Assembly (NCBI RefSeq): GCF_900112845.1
Contig: NZ_FONG01000025.1
Coordinates: forward strand, 56,432-120,431
Reading direction: 5' to 3'
Origin: Actinacidiphila alni
Lineage (GTDB): Bacteria > Actinomycetota > Actinomycetes > Streptomycetales > Streptomycetaceae
DNA length: 64,000 bases
Made by a program: the position numbers and the translations under genes. Each line of letters opens with the position of its first letter. Within the stretch, counting starts at the first letter, position 1. The notes under the pieces are model-generated. The model made no database searches. It was not told the DNA's origin and worked only from the letters and a program-made list of their open reading frames with translations. This document shows, piece after piece, positions 1 through 8,339 of this stretch.

Positions 1-723
1 GCAGTGGGCGAGCGCGGCCAGCGACACGGCGGCGGCGACGGCCACGGCGTTCGGCCGGGTCAGCCCGGCGAGTACGGCCAGCAGCCCGGCGGTCAGCCAG
101 CGGCGGGTGACGGCCGCGTACAGCGCCCAGGCGGCGAAGGCCGTCATCAGCGGCTCGGTGTACGCCATCGACAGCACGACCGAGTGCGGCAGCAGCGCCC
201 AGACGACCACCAGCGCGGTCGCCGTCCGGCGGCCGTAGCAGCGCTCGGCGACCGCGAAGACCCCCCAGGCCGCGGCGATCGCGCCCGCCCACGCCACCAG
301 CAGCGCGGACGCCACCGAGCCGACCGGCAGTACGGTGTCGGCGGCCCGTACGGCCATCGGGTAGAGCGGGAAGAAGGCCAGGTCGTCGTAGCGCAGGCCG
401 GGCGCCTCCCAGCCGGGGATGAAGGTGCCGTAGCCCCAGTCGGCGATCCGGTGGTACCAGAGGCCGTCCCAGCCGAGGCCGAGCAGATCGCGCGGGTGCC
501 GGTGGGTGCGGTGCGCCCACAGCGTCAGCACCATCACGCCCGCCGCGCGGGCCACGACGAAGGCGGCGACCGCCGGTCCCGCACCGGTCGCGGCCCGTAC
601 GACCAGGGCTTTCGGTGACGCCGGGCGGGGCGCCCGTACGGTGCTCCGCGACGGGGCGACCGGTGAGGGATCGACCGGCGAGGGCTCTACCGGTGAGGGT
701 TCGACCGGTTCGGTGACGACCAC
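1..723 (-). CDS. PIG-V-like mannosyltransferase, N-terminal part (runs off the window)
   Basis: The minus strand is open from a GTG at 723 to the window edge (241 codons, no stop). After a Pro/Glu-rich N-terminal tail of about 40 residues comes a hydrophobic segment, then the motif WDGLWYHRIADWGY followed by FFPLYP, then more hydrophobic segments. WDxxxY near the N-terminus followed by FFPLYP is typical of actinobacterial PIG-V-type polyprenyl-phosphate-dependent mannosyltransferases, integral membrane glycosyltransferases of the GT-C fold; the Asp is the expected catalytic residue. GAGGAG lies 9 nt before the GTG; another in-frame GTG at 747 has only a weak ribosome site. The tail contains a threefold 15-bp repeat. 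Substrate is not predictable, and the C-terminal half is missing. Confidence 0.8.
   Translation of the reverse strand, partial: MVVTEPVEPSPVEPSPVDPSPVAPSRSTVRAPRPASPKALVVRAATGAGPAVAAFVVARAAGVMVLTLWAHRTHRHPRDLLGLGWDGLWYHRIADWGYGTFIPGWEAPGLRYDDLAFFPLYPMAVRAADTVLPVGSVASALLVAWAGAIAAAWGVFAVAERCYGRRTATALVVVWALLPHSVVLSMAYTEPLMTAFAAWALYAAVTRRWLTAGLLAVLAGLTRPNAVAVAAAVSLAALAHC
662..706 (-). repeat. Three 15-bp tandem repeats inside the mannosyltransferase N-terminus
   Basis: Units GGTGAGGGATCGACC, GGCGAGGGCTCTACC and GGTGAGGGTTCGACC lie head to tail. On the coding (minus) strand they are in frame and encode the pentapeptide VEPSP or VDPSP. The repeat sits in the disordered cytosolic tail and probably varies in copy number without harm. 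Confidence 0.85.
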
Positions 724-848
724 GTGACCCGGCTCCTCGGGGCTCACACCAGCTCTAAGTCGGACAAAACGACTATCCCTGGCGGGTCGTCCGTCGCCGG
801 GCTGACACGCCCGGGGCGGGTGCGGGGAGCCCGAATTAGGCTGAACGT

Positions 849-1505
849 ATGACGTTGATCTCCGGCGGCGCCGCGTCGCCGTCCCGGCCGCAGCCCCCGT
901 CGCCGTCCTCGCCGCGCGCGATCGACCCGCGCGAACTGACCGCGGGCGACCTGCTGCTGCGGCCGTTCACCGAGTCCGACGAGGCGGCCGTCGGCCGCGC
1001 CATGGAGGACCCGGGCATCCTGCGGTGGGCCGCGGGGCTGGCCGTCAACGGCGCGGCCCGCGCCGACCGCGCCCGCGTCTGGCTCGCGCCCCGGCTGCTG
1101 TCCTGGCAGTACGGCTCGGCGCCGTTCGCCGTCACCGACGCCGCATCCGGCGAGCTGCTCGGCTATGTCACCGTGCGCGACGCGCACCGCGTCCCCGGCC
1201 AGGCCGAGGCCGCGTATTGGGTGACCCCGGCCGCGCGCGGGCGCGCCGTCGCCGCCCGCGCGCTGGACGCCGCCGCCCGCTGGGCCTTCGCCGCGCCCGC
1301 CGACGGCGGCCTCGGCGTCCACCGGATCAGCCTCGACCACTCCCTGGCCAACCCCGGCTCCTGCCGTGTCGCCGCCCGCGCGGGCTTCCCGCAGGAAGGC
1401 GTGATGCGCGACTTCTTCCTCGACCCGGCGGGCGAGCGGCACGACTCGCATCTGCACGCGCGGCTGGCGACGGACGACGTCGTACGGCCGACATCCGCCT
1501 TGTAA
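849..1505 (+). CDS. GNAT family N-acetyltransferase (RimJ/RimL-like)
   Basis: The 218-residue protein has a low-complexity Pro/Ser start of about 25 residues and then a GNAT domain. It opens with LLLRPFTESDEAAV, the usual first strand of RimJ/RimL-type acetyltransferases. Around residues 118-134 is YWVTPAARGRAVA, which fits the acetyl-CoA-binding motif A, and near the end NPGSCRVAARAGFPQEG matches the N-S/G-x-x-x-AxKxGF-type C-terminal motif. It should transfer acetyl from acetyl-CoA to an amine; the substrate (protein N-terminus, antibiotic or small amine) is not predictable. The ATG at 849 is 6 nt after TAGGCT (837-842) and no Shine-Dalgarno sequence is visible, so the mRNA may be leaderless. 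It is divergent from the mannosyltransferase. Confidence 0.85.
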   Translation: MTLISGGAASPSRPQPPSPSSPRAIDPRELTAGDLLLRPFTESDEAAVGRAMEDPGILRWAAGLAVNGAARADRARVWLAPRLLSWQYGSAPFAVTDAASGELLGYVTVRDAHRVPGQAEAAYWVTPAARGRAVAARALDAAARWAFAAPADGGLGVHRISLDHSLANPGSCRVAARAGFPQEGVMRDFFLDPAGERHDSHLHARLATDDVVRPTSAL

Positions 1506-1527
1506 GGGCGGCGCTCTTTTATAGAGG

Positions 1528-1902
1528 TCAGCTCTCCTCCAGCACCGCCAGTACGTTCCCCGCCGGGTCGGTGAACCAGGCGATCAACGGGCCGCCGCCC
1601 CGGAAGATCCCCCTGTCGTCCGCGGCGACACCCTCGTACCGCTCGAACCGCACGCCCCTGCGGGCCAGTTCGTCCACCGCGGCCTCGATGTCGGGCACGG
1701 GGAAGTTGAGGATCGTGTACGTCGCCGGGGTGTGCGCGTCGCCCTTGGGGTAGACCAGCACGTTCCGGTCGCCGGCGAGATGCAGCGTCAGCATCCCGTT
1801 CGCCTCGGACACCCGGATGCCGAGCGTCTCCTCGTAGAACGCGCGCGCCGCCGGGACGTCGTCCACCGAGAAGCCACTGAACGCCTTGGTCGCTCCGAAC
1901 AT
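1528..1902 (-). CDS. VOC family protein (glyoxalase/bleomycin-resistance fold)
   Basis: A 124-residue single VOC domain with two beta-alpha-beta-beta-beta repeats: FSGFSVDDVPAARAFYEETLGIRV at the start and FPVPDIEAAVDELARRGVRFE in the second half, closing with the typical WFTDPAGNVLAVLEE. The ending DPAGN plus a C-terminal Glu is common in metal-binding VOC enzymes. Length is normal for a one-domain member that would dimerise. Family members include glyoxalases, dioxygenases and drug-binding proteins, so no substrate can be given. Its 3' end faces the GNAT gene across a 22-bp gap. Confidence 0.85.
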   Translation of the reverse strand: MFGATKAFSGFSVDDVPAARAFYEETLGIRVSEANGMLTLHLAGDRNVLVYPKGDAHTPATYTILNFPVPDIEAAVDELARRGVRFERYEGVAADDRGIFRGGGPLIAWFTDPAGNVLAVLEES

Positions 1903-2028
1903 GACCGCCTCCTGTTTCCTTGCGCCCCCCTTTTCGCGGGACCTCCTTACGACCGGCGGGAGCGCGGAAACTCATCGGCGTGCGGCGGGCCGGGGCGCGT
2001 CCGCCTCGTCGGCCTCGTCCGCGGGTCC
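1903..2028. other. Non-coding gap upstream of the VOC gene
   Basis: About 125 bp between the VOC start and the end of the iron permease gene. It carries AAGGAGGT-like purines (minus strand) before the VOC ATG. No clear terminator hairpin with a T tract was seen. Confidence 0.5.
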
Positions 2029-4110
2029 TCACCTGCGCGTGCGCACCAGCAGATAGATGAAGTACGGGGCGCCGATCGCGGCGGTCATCAGGCCGGCACC
2101 GAGCTGCGCCGGGGCGATGACGGTACGGCCGAGGAGGTCGGCGGCGCAGACGAGGGACGCGCCGAGCAGGATCGCGGCGGGCACGACCCGGACGTGGCGG
2201 CGGCCGACGAGGGCGCGGGCGGCGTGCGGGGCGACCAGGCCGACGAAGCCGATGGTGCCGGCGGCGGCCACGGCGGTCGCGCTGAGCAGCACGGCCAGCA
2301 CCAGCAGACCGAGGCGGGCGCGCCCGAGGCGCAGGCCGAGCAGCCGGGGCGTGTCGTCGTCCAGCGAGACGAGGTCCAGTTCGGCGCGGCGGGCGAGGGC
2401 GACGGCGGTGCCGAGGGCGAGGACGGCGGCGACCGGCAGCACATCGGGCATGGTCCGCCCGTACGTCGACCCCGACAGCCAGGTCAGCGCCTTGGTCGCG
2501 TTGAACGGGTCGGTGAGCACGATCAGCAGGCTGATCAGCGCCGACGTACCGGCGGCCGCGCCGACGCCGACCAGGACCAGGCGGTTCTGCTCGAAGCCGC
2601 CGCGGGCGGAGAGGCCGAAGACGACCGCGGCGGTGATCGCGGCGCCCGCGAAGGCCGCGCCGGCCACGCTCCAGGTGCCGGGCGAGGAGACCGTCGTGAC
2701 CAGCAGCACCGCGCCGAGCCCCGCGCCGCCGGAGACGCCGAGCACGCCCGGCTCGGCGAGCGGATTGCGGGTGACGGCCTGCACGAGGGTGCCCGACAGG
2801 GCGAGCGCGCCGCCCGCGAGCAGCGCCGCGAGCACCCGCGGCACCCGGGTGTCCAGGACGAAGGTGACGGCGTGGTCGCCGCGCCCCTGCGCCCAGTTGA
2901 CGACATCGCCGAGCAGCAGTTTCGTGTCGCCGAGCAGCACCGCCGCGATGACGACGCCGACGAGGGCCAGCGTGAGGACGGCCAGGACGGCGGCGACGGC
3001 CGCCCGGCCCGGCATCCGCAGCCGGTCCGGCGCCGCCACCGCGCCCGCGCCGCGGGTGCGCAGCGCCAGCACCACCAGGAAGACGGCGCCGACGACGCTG
3101 GTGATCACCCCGGTGGGCACCGCGACAGCCGACTCGGCGCCGGCCGTGGCCCGCAGCGCCACGTCCGAGCCGAGTACGAGCACCGCGCCCGTGAGTCCGG
3201 CCACCGGCAGCGCCGCCCGCGCCCGCAGCAGGCCGCGGAAGCGGCGCGCCAGCGGGCGGACGAGCGCGGGCGCGCACAGCCCGACGAAGCCGATCGGCCC
3301 GGCGAGCGTCACCGCCGCCGCGGCCAGCAGCGTCGTGAGCATGACGACGGCGATCCGCGTGGAGCGGACCGGGACGCCCAGGCCGCGAGCCGCGTCGTCG
3401 CCGAGCGCGAGCGCGTCGAGCCGGCGGGCGGCGAGCAGCAGCCCGACGAGGGCGGCCAGCGCGACCGGCGCCATCTGCCGTACGCCGTCGAAACCGTTCT
3501 GGGCGATGCTGCCCTGGCTCCACTGGTAGAGGCCGTTGGTCCGTTCCGGGAAGAGCAGCAGCAGCGCGTCGGTGACGGAACCGAGGCCGAGCGCGAGCGC
3601 GTTGCCCGCGAGCACCAGCCGTACGGTCCCGGCGCCGAGCCCGGACAGTGCCAGGACGACGGCCGCCGCCGCGAGGCCGCCCACGAAGGCGACGCCGGAG
3701 GAGGCGAGCAGCGGCAGCGAGACGCCGGTGACGGTGAGGACGCCGAGCGCCAGGTACGCGCCCGCGTTCACCGCGAGCGTGTCGGGCGCGGCCAGCACAT
3801 TGCGGCTCACCGACTGGAGCGCGGCGCCCGCCGCGCCCAGCGCGGCACCCACGACGAGGCCCGCCGTCATCCGCGGCAGCCGCGAGGCGACGACGACGGA
3901 GGCGTCGCCCGGCTCCGCGCGGCCGGTGAGCGCCTTCCACACCTCGCCCGCGCCGACCGCGGCCGTGCCCTGCGTGATGTCCACGACGGCCAGGACGGCG
4001 ACGACCGCGACGAGCGCGAGGACGACGACGGCGGTCACGGCGGGCGCTCCCGGCGGCGCCTCGGGCGCTTTCCTGACCGGGGTCGGGGCGGGCGGTGCCG
4101 TGACGCTCAT
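2029..4110 (-). CDS. Iron-siderophore ABC transporter permease, fused double FecCD
   Basis: At 693 residues this is twice the length of a usual FecCD permease. Two homologous halves are visible, each with about ten hydrophobic segments. Each half carries the family's GxxLQxxxRNPLAxPxxLG-type motif: ALQSVSRNVLAAPDTLAV near residue 95 and LVQAVTRNPLAEPGVLG near 445. Each also has the conserved GPIGFVGL/GTIGFVGL loop that contacts the ATPase. This arrangement is like FhuB: one chain supplies both transmembrane halves. It is the last gene of the ATPase, binding-protein, permease operon, starting 7 nt after the binding-protein stop. It would import a ferric siderophore across the cytoplasmic membrane. 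Confidence 0.93.
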   Translation of the reverse strand: MSVTAPPAPTPVRKAPEAPPGAPAVTAVVVLALVAVVAVLAVVDITQGTAAVGAGEVWKALTGRAEPGDASVVVASRLPRMTAGLVVGAALGAAGAALQSVSRNVLAAPDTLAVNAGAYLALGVLTVTGVSLPLLASSGVAFVGGLAAAAVVLALSGLGAGTVRLVLAGNALALGLGSVTDALLLLFPERTNGLYQWSQGSIAQNGFDGVRQMAPVALAALVGLLLAARRLDALALGDDAARGLGVPVRSTRIAVVMLTTLLAAAAVTLAGPIGFVGLCAPALVRPLARRFRGLLRARAALPVAGLTGAVLVLGSDVALRATAGAESAVAVPTGVITSVVGAVFLVVLALRTRGAGAVAAPDRLRMPGRAAVAAVLAVLTLALVGVVIAAVLLGDTKLLLGDVVNWAQGRGDHAVTFVLDTRVPRVLAALLAGGALALSGTLVQAVTRNPLAEPGVLGVSGGAGLGAVLLVTTVSSPGTWSVAGAAFAGAAITAAVVFGLSARGGFEQNRLVLVGVGAAAGTSALISLLIVLTDPFNATKALTWLSGSTYGRTMPDVLPVAAVLALGTAVALARRAELDLVSLDDDTPRLLGLRLGRARLGLLVLAVLLSATAVAAAGTIGFVGLVAPHAARALVGRRHVRVVPAAILLGASLVCAADLLGRTVIAPAQLGAGLMTAAIGAPYFIYLLVRTRR

Positions 4111-4117
4111 TCCCGGG

Positions 4118-5107
4118 TCACTTCGTCTTCGTCAGCGCGGCGACGACGGCGTCGACGTACGCGGCCATCGACCGCGGGCCGCCGAACATCCAGATGCCGT
4201 CGGGGAGACGCTCGACATGACCGGCCTTGACGAAGGGCAGGCCCTTCCACACGGCGTTCTTGGCGAGGCCGTCGGCGAACGGGTCGCCGTCGACGGTGTT
4301 CGCGATGTAGCAGAAGCGGACGGCGTCGGGGAGGCCGGTGAGGCCCTCGACATCGGTGGTGGCCAGGCCGTAGTCCTTGTCGCCCTTGACCTTCCAGGCG
4401 TTGACGAGCCCGATCCGGTCGTTGACCTCGCCGATCAGCGAGCCGCTGGTGTACGGGCGGACCGAGACCTGGTTGGCCTGCTCGTAGCCGTCGCCGAACG
4501 CGTACGGCGTGCCGGCCAGGCCCGCGTCGGCGAGCGCCTTGCGGCCGGCGGTGAGCTTGGTGTCGAACGCCTTCTTGGCCGCGTCAGCCTGCGCCGTCGT
4601 GCCCGTGGCCTGCGCGATCAGGTCGAGGGTCTTGGTCATCAGGCCGATCTGGCCGGTGGCGTCGGCGGACCGCACTTCCAGCACCGGGGCGATCTTGCGC
4701 AGCTGCGTCACCGCGGCGGCGGACAGGTCGGTGGTGGCGACGATCAGGTCGGGGTCGAGGGCCGCGATCGTGTCCATGCTGGGTTCGCCGCGGGTGCCGA
4801 TGTCCTTGGGGGAGTTCTTCAGCGGGGCGGCGGTGTCCCAGGCGGTGTAGCCCTTCACGTCGGCGACGCCGACCGGGTCGACGCCGAGCGTGACGAGGTC
4901 CTCGACCACGTTCCATTCGGTGCCGACGACTTTGGTGGCGGGCTTGTCGAGGCGTATGCGGGTGCCGGTGGCGTCGGTGAGGGTGATCGGGGCGGCTTTC
5001 CGGCTCGGCTTGTCGGCGGTTTCCTCCTTCGCGGAGTGGGTGGTGCCGCAGCCGGCGACAGCGAGGGCGAGTGCGGCGGCGGTGCAGCCGAGGACGAGGC
5101 GCTTCAT
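4118..5107 (-). CDS. Iron-siderophore ABC transporter substrate-binding lipoprotein
   Basis: The chosen ATG at 5107 gives 329 residues starting MKRLVLGC, with a hydrophobic stretch and the lipobox LAVAGC, so the mature protein is lipid-anchored outside the membrane. An in-frame GTG at 5128 adds seven residues. Features of the FepB/FhuD type periplasmic-binding family are visible: ITLTDATGTRIRLDKPATKVV near the N-terminus, then LDPDLIVATTDLS and KIAPVLEV. It captures a ferric siderophore and delivers it to the fused permease downstream. It lies 27 nt after the ATPase gene, with AAAGG upstream of the ATG. The siderophore type cannot be read from the sequence, and no siderophore synthesis genes lie nearby. 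Confidence 0.92.
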   Translation of the reverse strand: MKRLVLGCTAAALALAVAGCGTTHSAKEETADKPSRKAAPITLTDATGTRIRLDKPATKVVGTEWNVVEDLVTLGVDPVGVADVKGYTAWDTAAPLKNSPKDIGTRGEPSMDTIAALDPDLIVATTDLSAAAVTQLRKIAPVLEVRSADATGQIGLMTKTLDLIAQATGTTAQADAAKKAFDTKLTAGRKALADAGLAGTPYAFGDGYEQANQVSVRPYTSGSLIGEVNDRIGLVNAWKVKGDKDYGLATTDVEGLTGLPDAVRFCYIANTVDGDPFADGLAKNAVWKGLPFVKAGHVERLPDGIWMFGGPRSMAAYVDAVVAALTKTK

Positions 5108-5134
5108 GGGGACGGTGGTGCCTTTCACTTCAGT

Positions 5135-5989
5135 TCACTTCAGTGACTCGGACGACTGTGGTGATGTGGGGTGACGGTGGTGGTGGCGGCCGACGGCGCG
5201 GGTGCGCAGCCGGCCGGTGGAGGGGTCGGTGTCGACGTCGATCCGGATGCCGTAGACCGCCGAGAGGCGGTTCGGCGTGAGGACGTCCTGCGGCGGGCCG
5301 TCGGCGACGATCCGGCCGTCGGCGAGCAGGGCGACGCGGTCGGCGACGGCCGCGGCCTGGTCGAGGTCGTGCAGCACGACGCCCACGGCGATGCCGTGGT
5401 CGTCGGCGAGATCGCGGATCAGGTCGAGGAGTTCCACCTGATAGCGCAGGTCGAGATAGGTCGTCGGCTCGTCGAGCAGCAGGACGCCCGTCTCCTGGGC
5501 GAGGCAGCTCGCCAGCCACACGCGCTGCAACTGCCCGCCGGACAGCTGCTCGACGTTGCGCCCGGCCAGCTCCTCGACGCCGGTCAGCGCCAGCGCCCGG
5601 TCGACCGCCGCCGTCCCCCCGGGGTCCGGCCGCCCCCAGCGCCCGCGGTGCGGATACCGGCCGAACTCCACGACGTCGCGCACGCTCAGCCCGCCCGGTG
5701 TCGGCCGGCCCTGCGTCAGCAGCGCCACCTCCCGCGCGAACTCCCGGGCCCCGAGCGCGAAGCCGTCCCGCCCCCCGAGCTCCAGCGCTCCGGCGCGCGC
5801 CGGCTGCAACCGCGCCAGGGCCCGCAGCAGCGTCGACTTCCCGCTCCCGTTCGGCCCCACCAGCGCGGCCACTTCCCCCGCCCGCAGCGCCAGCCCCGCC
5901 TCCCGCACCACCACCGCGCCCCGCTCGTACGCGACGGTCACCCCCGAGGCGACCAACTCCCGCACGACGACGCTCTCCGCAGCTCCCAT
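5135..5989 (-). CDS. Iron-siderophore ABC transporter ATP-binding protein
   Basis: A 284-residue ABC ATPase of the FecE/FepC type. Walker A GPNGSGKST is near residue 45, the Q-loop region LTQGRPTPGG near 90, the signature LSGGQLQRVWLA near 150, Walker B GVLLLDEPTTYLD near 170, and the switch His in VLHDLDQAA near 205. It drives import through the permease and binding protein encoded just downstream and is the first gene of that operon. The ATG at 5989 is only 5 nt from an iron box, with no ribosome site between them. Either the mRNA is leaderless, or translation starts at the GTG of residue 9, which has GGAGAG 7 nt upstream. Confidence 0.93.
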   Translation of the reverse strand: MGAAESVVVRELVASGVTVAYERGAVVVREAGLALRAGEVAALVGPNGSGKSTLLRALARLQPARAGALELGGRDGFALGAREFAREVALLTQGRPTPGGLSVRDVVEFGRYPHRGRWGRPDPGGTAAVDRALALTGVEELAGRNVEQLSGGQLQRVWLASCLAQETGVLLLDEPTTYLDLRYQVELLDLIRDLADDHGIAVGVVLHDLDQAAAVADRVALLADGRIVADGPPQDVLTPNRLSAVYGIRIDVDTDPSTGRLRTRAVGRHHHRHPTSPQSSESLK

Positions 5990-5994
5990 GCGGA

Positions 5995-6013
5995 TTAGGT
6001 TAGCCTAACCTTA
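5995..6013 (-). promoter_or_regulatory. Iron box (DmdR1/IdeR/DtxR-type operator)
   Basis: The 19-bp sequence TTAGGTTAGCCTAACCTTA is a near-perfect match to the actinobacterial iron box TTAGGTTAGSCTAACCTAA. It lies immediately upstream of the ABC ATPase start codon, so Fe(II)-bound DmdR/IdeR would block transcription of the whole importer operon when iron is plentiful. Confidence 0.9.
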
Positions 6014-6112
6014 TCCCCCCTCCGGGGCAGGGGTGCACCTCACCCGAGATCGACGGCACCGCCGAGATCGGCCCGACGCCTGCCGCGACCGCCCGCGCCG
6101 CGGGCATCGTGC

Positions 6113-7288
6113 TCAGCCGCTGAAGTCCGCCTTGCGGAGGCGGTCGGCGGCATCCGTGAGGACTTCGGGTTTTTTGCAGAAGGCGAAGCGGACTTGGGTG
6201 CGGCCGGCGGTGGGGTGGTCGTAGAAGACGGAGTTGGGGACGGCGACGACGCCGCACTTCGCCGGGAGGGTGCGGCAGAAGGTGAGGGCGTCGGTGCCGG
6301 GGGCGAGGGCGGAGATGTCGGTGGTGATGAAGTAGGTGCCCTGCGGGGTGTAGGTGGTGAAGCCCGCGTCGGTGAGGCCCGCGGACAGGAGGTCGCGCTT
6401 GGTGCGGAGGTCGTCGCGGAAGGCGGTGTAGTAGGTGTCGGGGAGGGCGAGGGCCTCGGCGACGGCGTACTGGAAGGGGCCGGAGGCGACGTAGGTCAGG
6501 AATTGCTTGGTGGTGCGGACGGCCGCGACCAGCTCTCGTGAGCCGGTGACCCAGCCGACCTTCCAGCCGGTGAAGGAGAAGGTCTTGCCGGCCGAGGAGA
6601 TGGAGACGGTGCGGTCGCGCATGCCCGGCAGGGAGATCAGCGGGGTGTGGGCGCCGTCGAAGACGAGGTGTTCGTAGACCTCGTCGGTGACGACGAGCAG
6701 GTCGTGTTCGACGGCGATGGCGGCGATGGCGGCCAGTTCGGCGGGGGTGAGGACCATGCCGGTCGGATTGTGCGGGGAGTTGAGGAGCAGGACGCGGGTG
6801 CGGCGGGTGACGGCGGCGCGCAGGGCGTCCAGGTCGGGCCGGAAGTCGGGCGCGTGCAGGGTGAGCGGGACGCGCTTCGCGCCGGCCATCGCGATGCAGG
6901 CCGCGTAGGAGTCGTAGAAGGGCTCGAAGGCGATGACCTCGTCGCCGGGTTCGAGCAGCGCGAGCATCGCGGCGGCGATCGCCTCGGTGGCGCCCGCGGT
7001 GACGAGAACCTCGGTGTCGGGATCGAAGTCGAGCCCGTAGAAGCGGCGTTGGTGGTCGGCGACGGCGGCGCGCAGCTCGGGGACGCCCGGGCCCGGCGGA
7101 TACTGATTGCCGCGCCCGTCGCGCAGCGCGCGGACGGCGGCCTCGCGTACGGACTCCGGCCCGTCGGTGTCGGGGAAGCCCTGCCCGAGATTGATCGCCC
7201 CGGTCGCGAGGGCCAGCGCCGACATCTCCGCGAAGATTGTCGTACCGAGCCCGTCGAGACCGCGGTTCAGCAGCGGCCTGCCCTCCAT
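6113..7288 (-). CDS. PLP-dependent aminotransferase, class I/II (kynurenine/methionine aminotransferase-like)
   Basis: From the ATG at 7288 (purine-rich GGAAGAGG upstream) the protein has 391 residues, typical for fold-type I aminotransferases. NLGQGFPDTDGP near residue 30 is the substrate-loop motif. LLLNSPHNPTGMV near 165 is the conserved NPHNPTG region, VTDEVYEHLVF near 200 holds the PLP Asp and Tyr, and SSAGKTFSFTGWKVGWVTG near 232 holds the Schiff-base Lys. GKTFSxTGWKVGW is the wording seen in YbdL and kynurenine aminotransferase/cysteine-S-conjugate lyase relatives. In-frame codons extend upstream to 7471 but look non-coding. Transamination of methionine, kynurenine or the DapC reaction are all possible. 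Confidence 0.88.
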   Translation of the reverse strand: MEGRPLLNRGLDGLGTTIFAEMSALALATGAINLGQGFPDTDGPESVREAAVRALRDGRGNQYPPGPGVPELRAAVADHQRRFYGLDFDPDTEVLVTAGATEAIAAAMLALLEPGDEVIAFEPFYDSYAACIAMAGAKRVPLTLHAPDFRPDLDALRAAVTRRTRVLLLNSPHNPTGMVLTPAELAAIAAIAVEHDLLVVTDEVYEHLVFDGAHTPLISLPGMRDRTVSISSAGKTFSFTGWKVGWVTGSRELVAAVRTTKQFLTYVASGPFQYAVAEALALPDTYYTAFRDDLRTKRDLLSAGLTDAGFTTYTPQGTYFITTDISALAPGTDALTFCRTLPAKCGVVAVPNSVFYDHPTAGRTQVRFAFCKKPEVLTDAADRLRKADFSG

Positions 7289-7625
7289 GCGCCCACCCTC
7301 TTCCTGTGCCGGCCCTCGTCCGTGTGCGGCCGAACTCCACCTGCGGGAACGGTACGGGAAGGGCGCGCGGTCCGGCGCGGCCGGCGTGCGCGGGCGCGCC
7401 CGGAAGCGGTGCGGGTACGGCGTGGTGAACACCTGAGCCCGTAAGCGCTCCATGGGATGGAAAGTACGCACAGAAGGGTAAAAACGCTGAGCGCTGCAGG
7501 TGTTTCATGATTCGGTTGCTCTTGGATCAACCGGACCCCACGTGGGCACGAGCCGACGCGCCACTCCGCCGGATGCGGGCGCGGGTCGGCCCATCACATC
7601 CACTGCGTGCTTGCGGAGCCGACCC
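7289..7625. other. Divergent intergenic region between the aminotransferase and DUF2617 genes
   Basis: This 337-bp gap holds the divergent promoters of the two flanking genes. It has a relatively A-rich patch (about 7455-7495) and two small dyads: CGGTTG/CAACCG at 7513-7518 and 7528-7533, and the palindrome CCCACGTGGG at 7537-7546. No coding sequence with convincing codon use was found, although long shadow frames cross it. Confidence 0.5.
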
Positions 7626-8150
7626 ATGCTCACCACCCTCCATACCGCCTACACCGACACCCGCGCCGGCGACCTCGCGTGGTGTCTCGGGAAGGACGCG
7701 CTGCCCGCGCTCGCCGTGCTCGACGTCGAGGTCGGCGACGCGCGCGGACTGCGGGCCAAGGTCGAGATGCGGCTGCTCGGCGCCTCCCATCAGGTGCTGG
7801 TGGACACCGGGCGCGACAGCGGCTGTTCGGAGACCGTCGCGTGCCTGCCGGGCAGTCAGGCGCCGCTGCCGTTCGGCGTCGCGCGCCGCGTAGGCGGCTG
7901 GGACTACGAGTTCGCGGCGCGGATCGAGACCCTGTCGCAGGGCTCCTTCGCTGGCCGCGCCCAGGAGTTGCTCGCGCTGGTCGCCGACCACCCCAACGGC
8001 CTGGCCGGGACCTTTCCCGGCGATCCGCACGCGTTCACGGCCATGCTCGTGCAGTGCGCCGAGGGCAGCGTGCGGTGGCGCACCTGGCACGCGTATCCGC
8101 AGGAGGGCCGGCTGGTGACGACACGGACCCGGGTCAACGCCCTGCCGTGA
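7626..8150 (+). CDS. DUF2617 family protein
   Basis: A 174-residue soluble protein starting MLTTLHTAYTDT, with CGGAG about 8 nt before the ATG. It fits the actinobacterial DUF2617 family: an N-terminal half with LEVGDARGLRAKVEMRLLGASHQV-type strands, then RRVGGWDYEFAARIETLS, and a C-terminal WRTWHAYPQEGRLVTTRTRV. Family members are usually encoded directly upstream of the membrane-bound spermidine synthase-like gene, as here. The function is unknown. The consistent pairing suggests a role linked to that enzyme, perhaps as an accessory or ligand-binding protein (inference). Confidence 0.8.
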   Translation: MLTTLHTAYTDTRAGDLAWCLGKDALPALAVLDVEVGDARGLRAKVEMRLLGASHQVLVDTGRDSGCSETVACLPGSQAPLPFGVARRVGGWDYEFAARIETLSQGSFAGRAQELLALVADHPNGLAGTFPGDPHAFTAMLVQCAEGSVRWRTWHAYPQEGRLVTTRTRVNALP

Positions 8151-8305
8151 GGCGCCCGGACTCCAGCGACGGGAGGGTGGCGTGCCCGGACTCCCGCGAC
8201 GGGACGGCGGAGCGTCCGATCCGTGCGCCGGGCCCGTACCTCCGTGCGCCGGTCCCGTCCGCGAAAGCGCCGTCAACCGCCCGTGATTACACCCCTGTGG
8301 GTGAC

Positions 8306-8333
8306 TTGTGACGGCAGCGGACTGACATAGCGT
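8306..8333 (+). promoter_or_regulatory. Promoter of the spermidine synthase-like gene
   Basis: TTGTGA (8306-8311) and TAGCGT (8328-8333) are separated by 16 bp and resemble a sigma-70/HrdB-type promoter. The ATG at 8340 follows the -10 box by 6 nt, so transcription would start at or next to the start codon. Confidence 0.5.
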
Positions 8334-8339
8334 GCACTC

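Noticed and set aside
1163..3940. A very long minus-strand frame of 925 codons overlapping the iron permease gene
   Set aside because: It is a shadow of the true permease frame: Arg/Gly/Pro-rich composition and no domain logic, while the other frame encodes a clear double FecCD protein.
7537..7546. Palindrome CCCACGTGGG upstream of the DUF2617 gene as a regulator site
   Set aside because: Short, GC-rich and of a kind that occurs by chance in this GC range; no partner site was seen.
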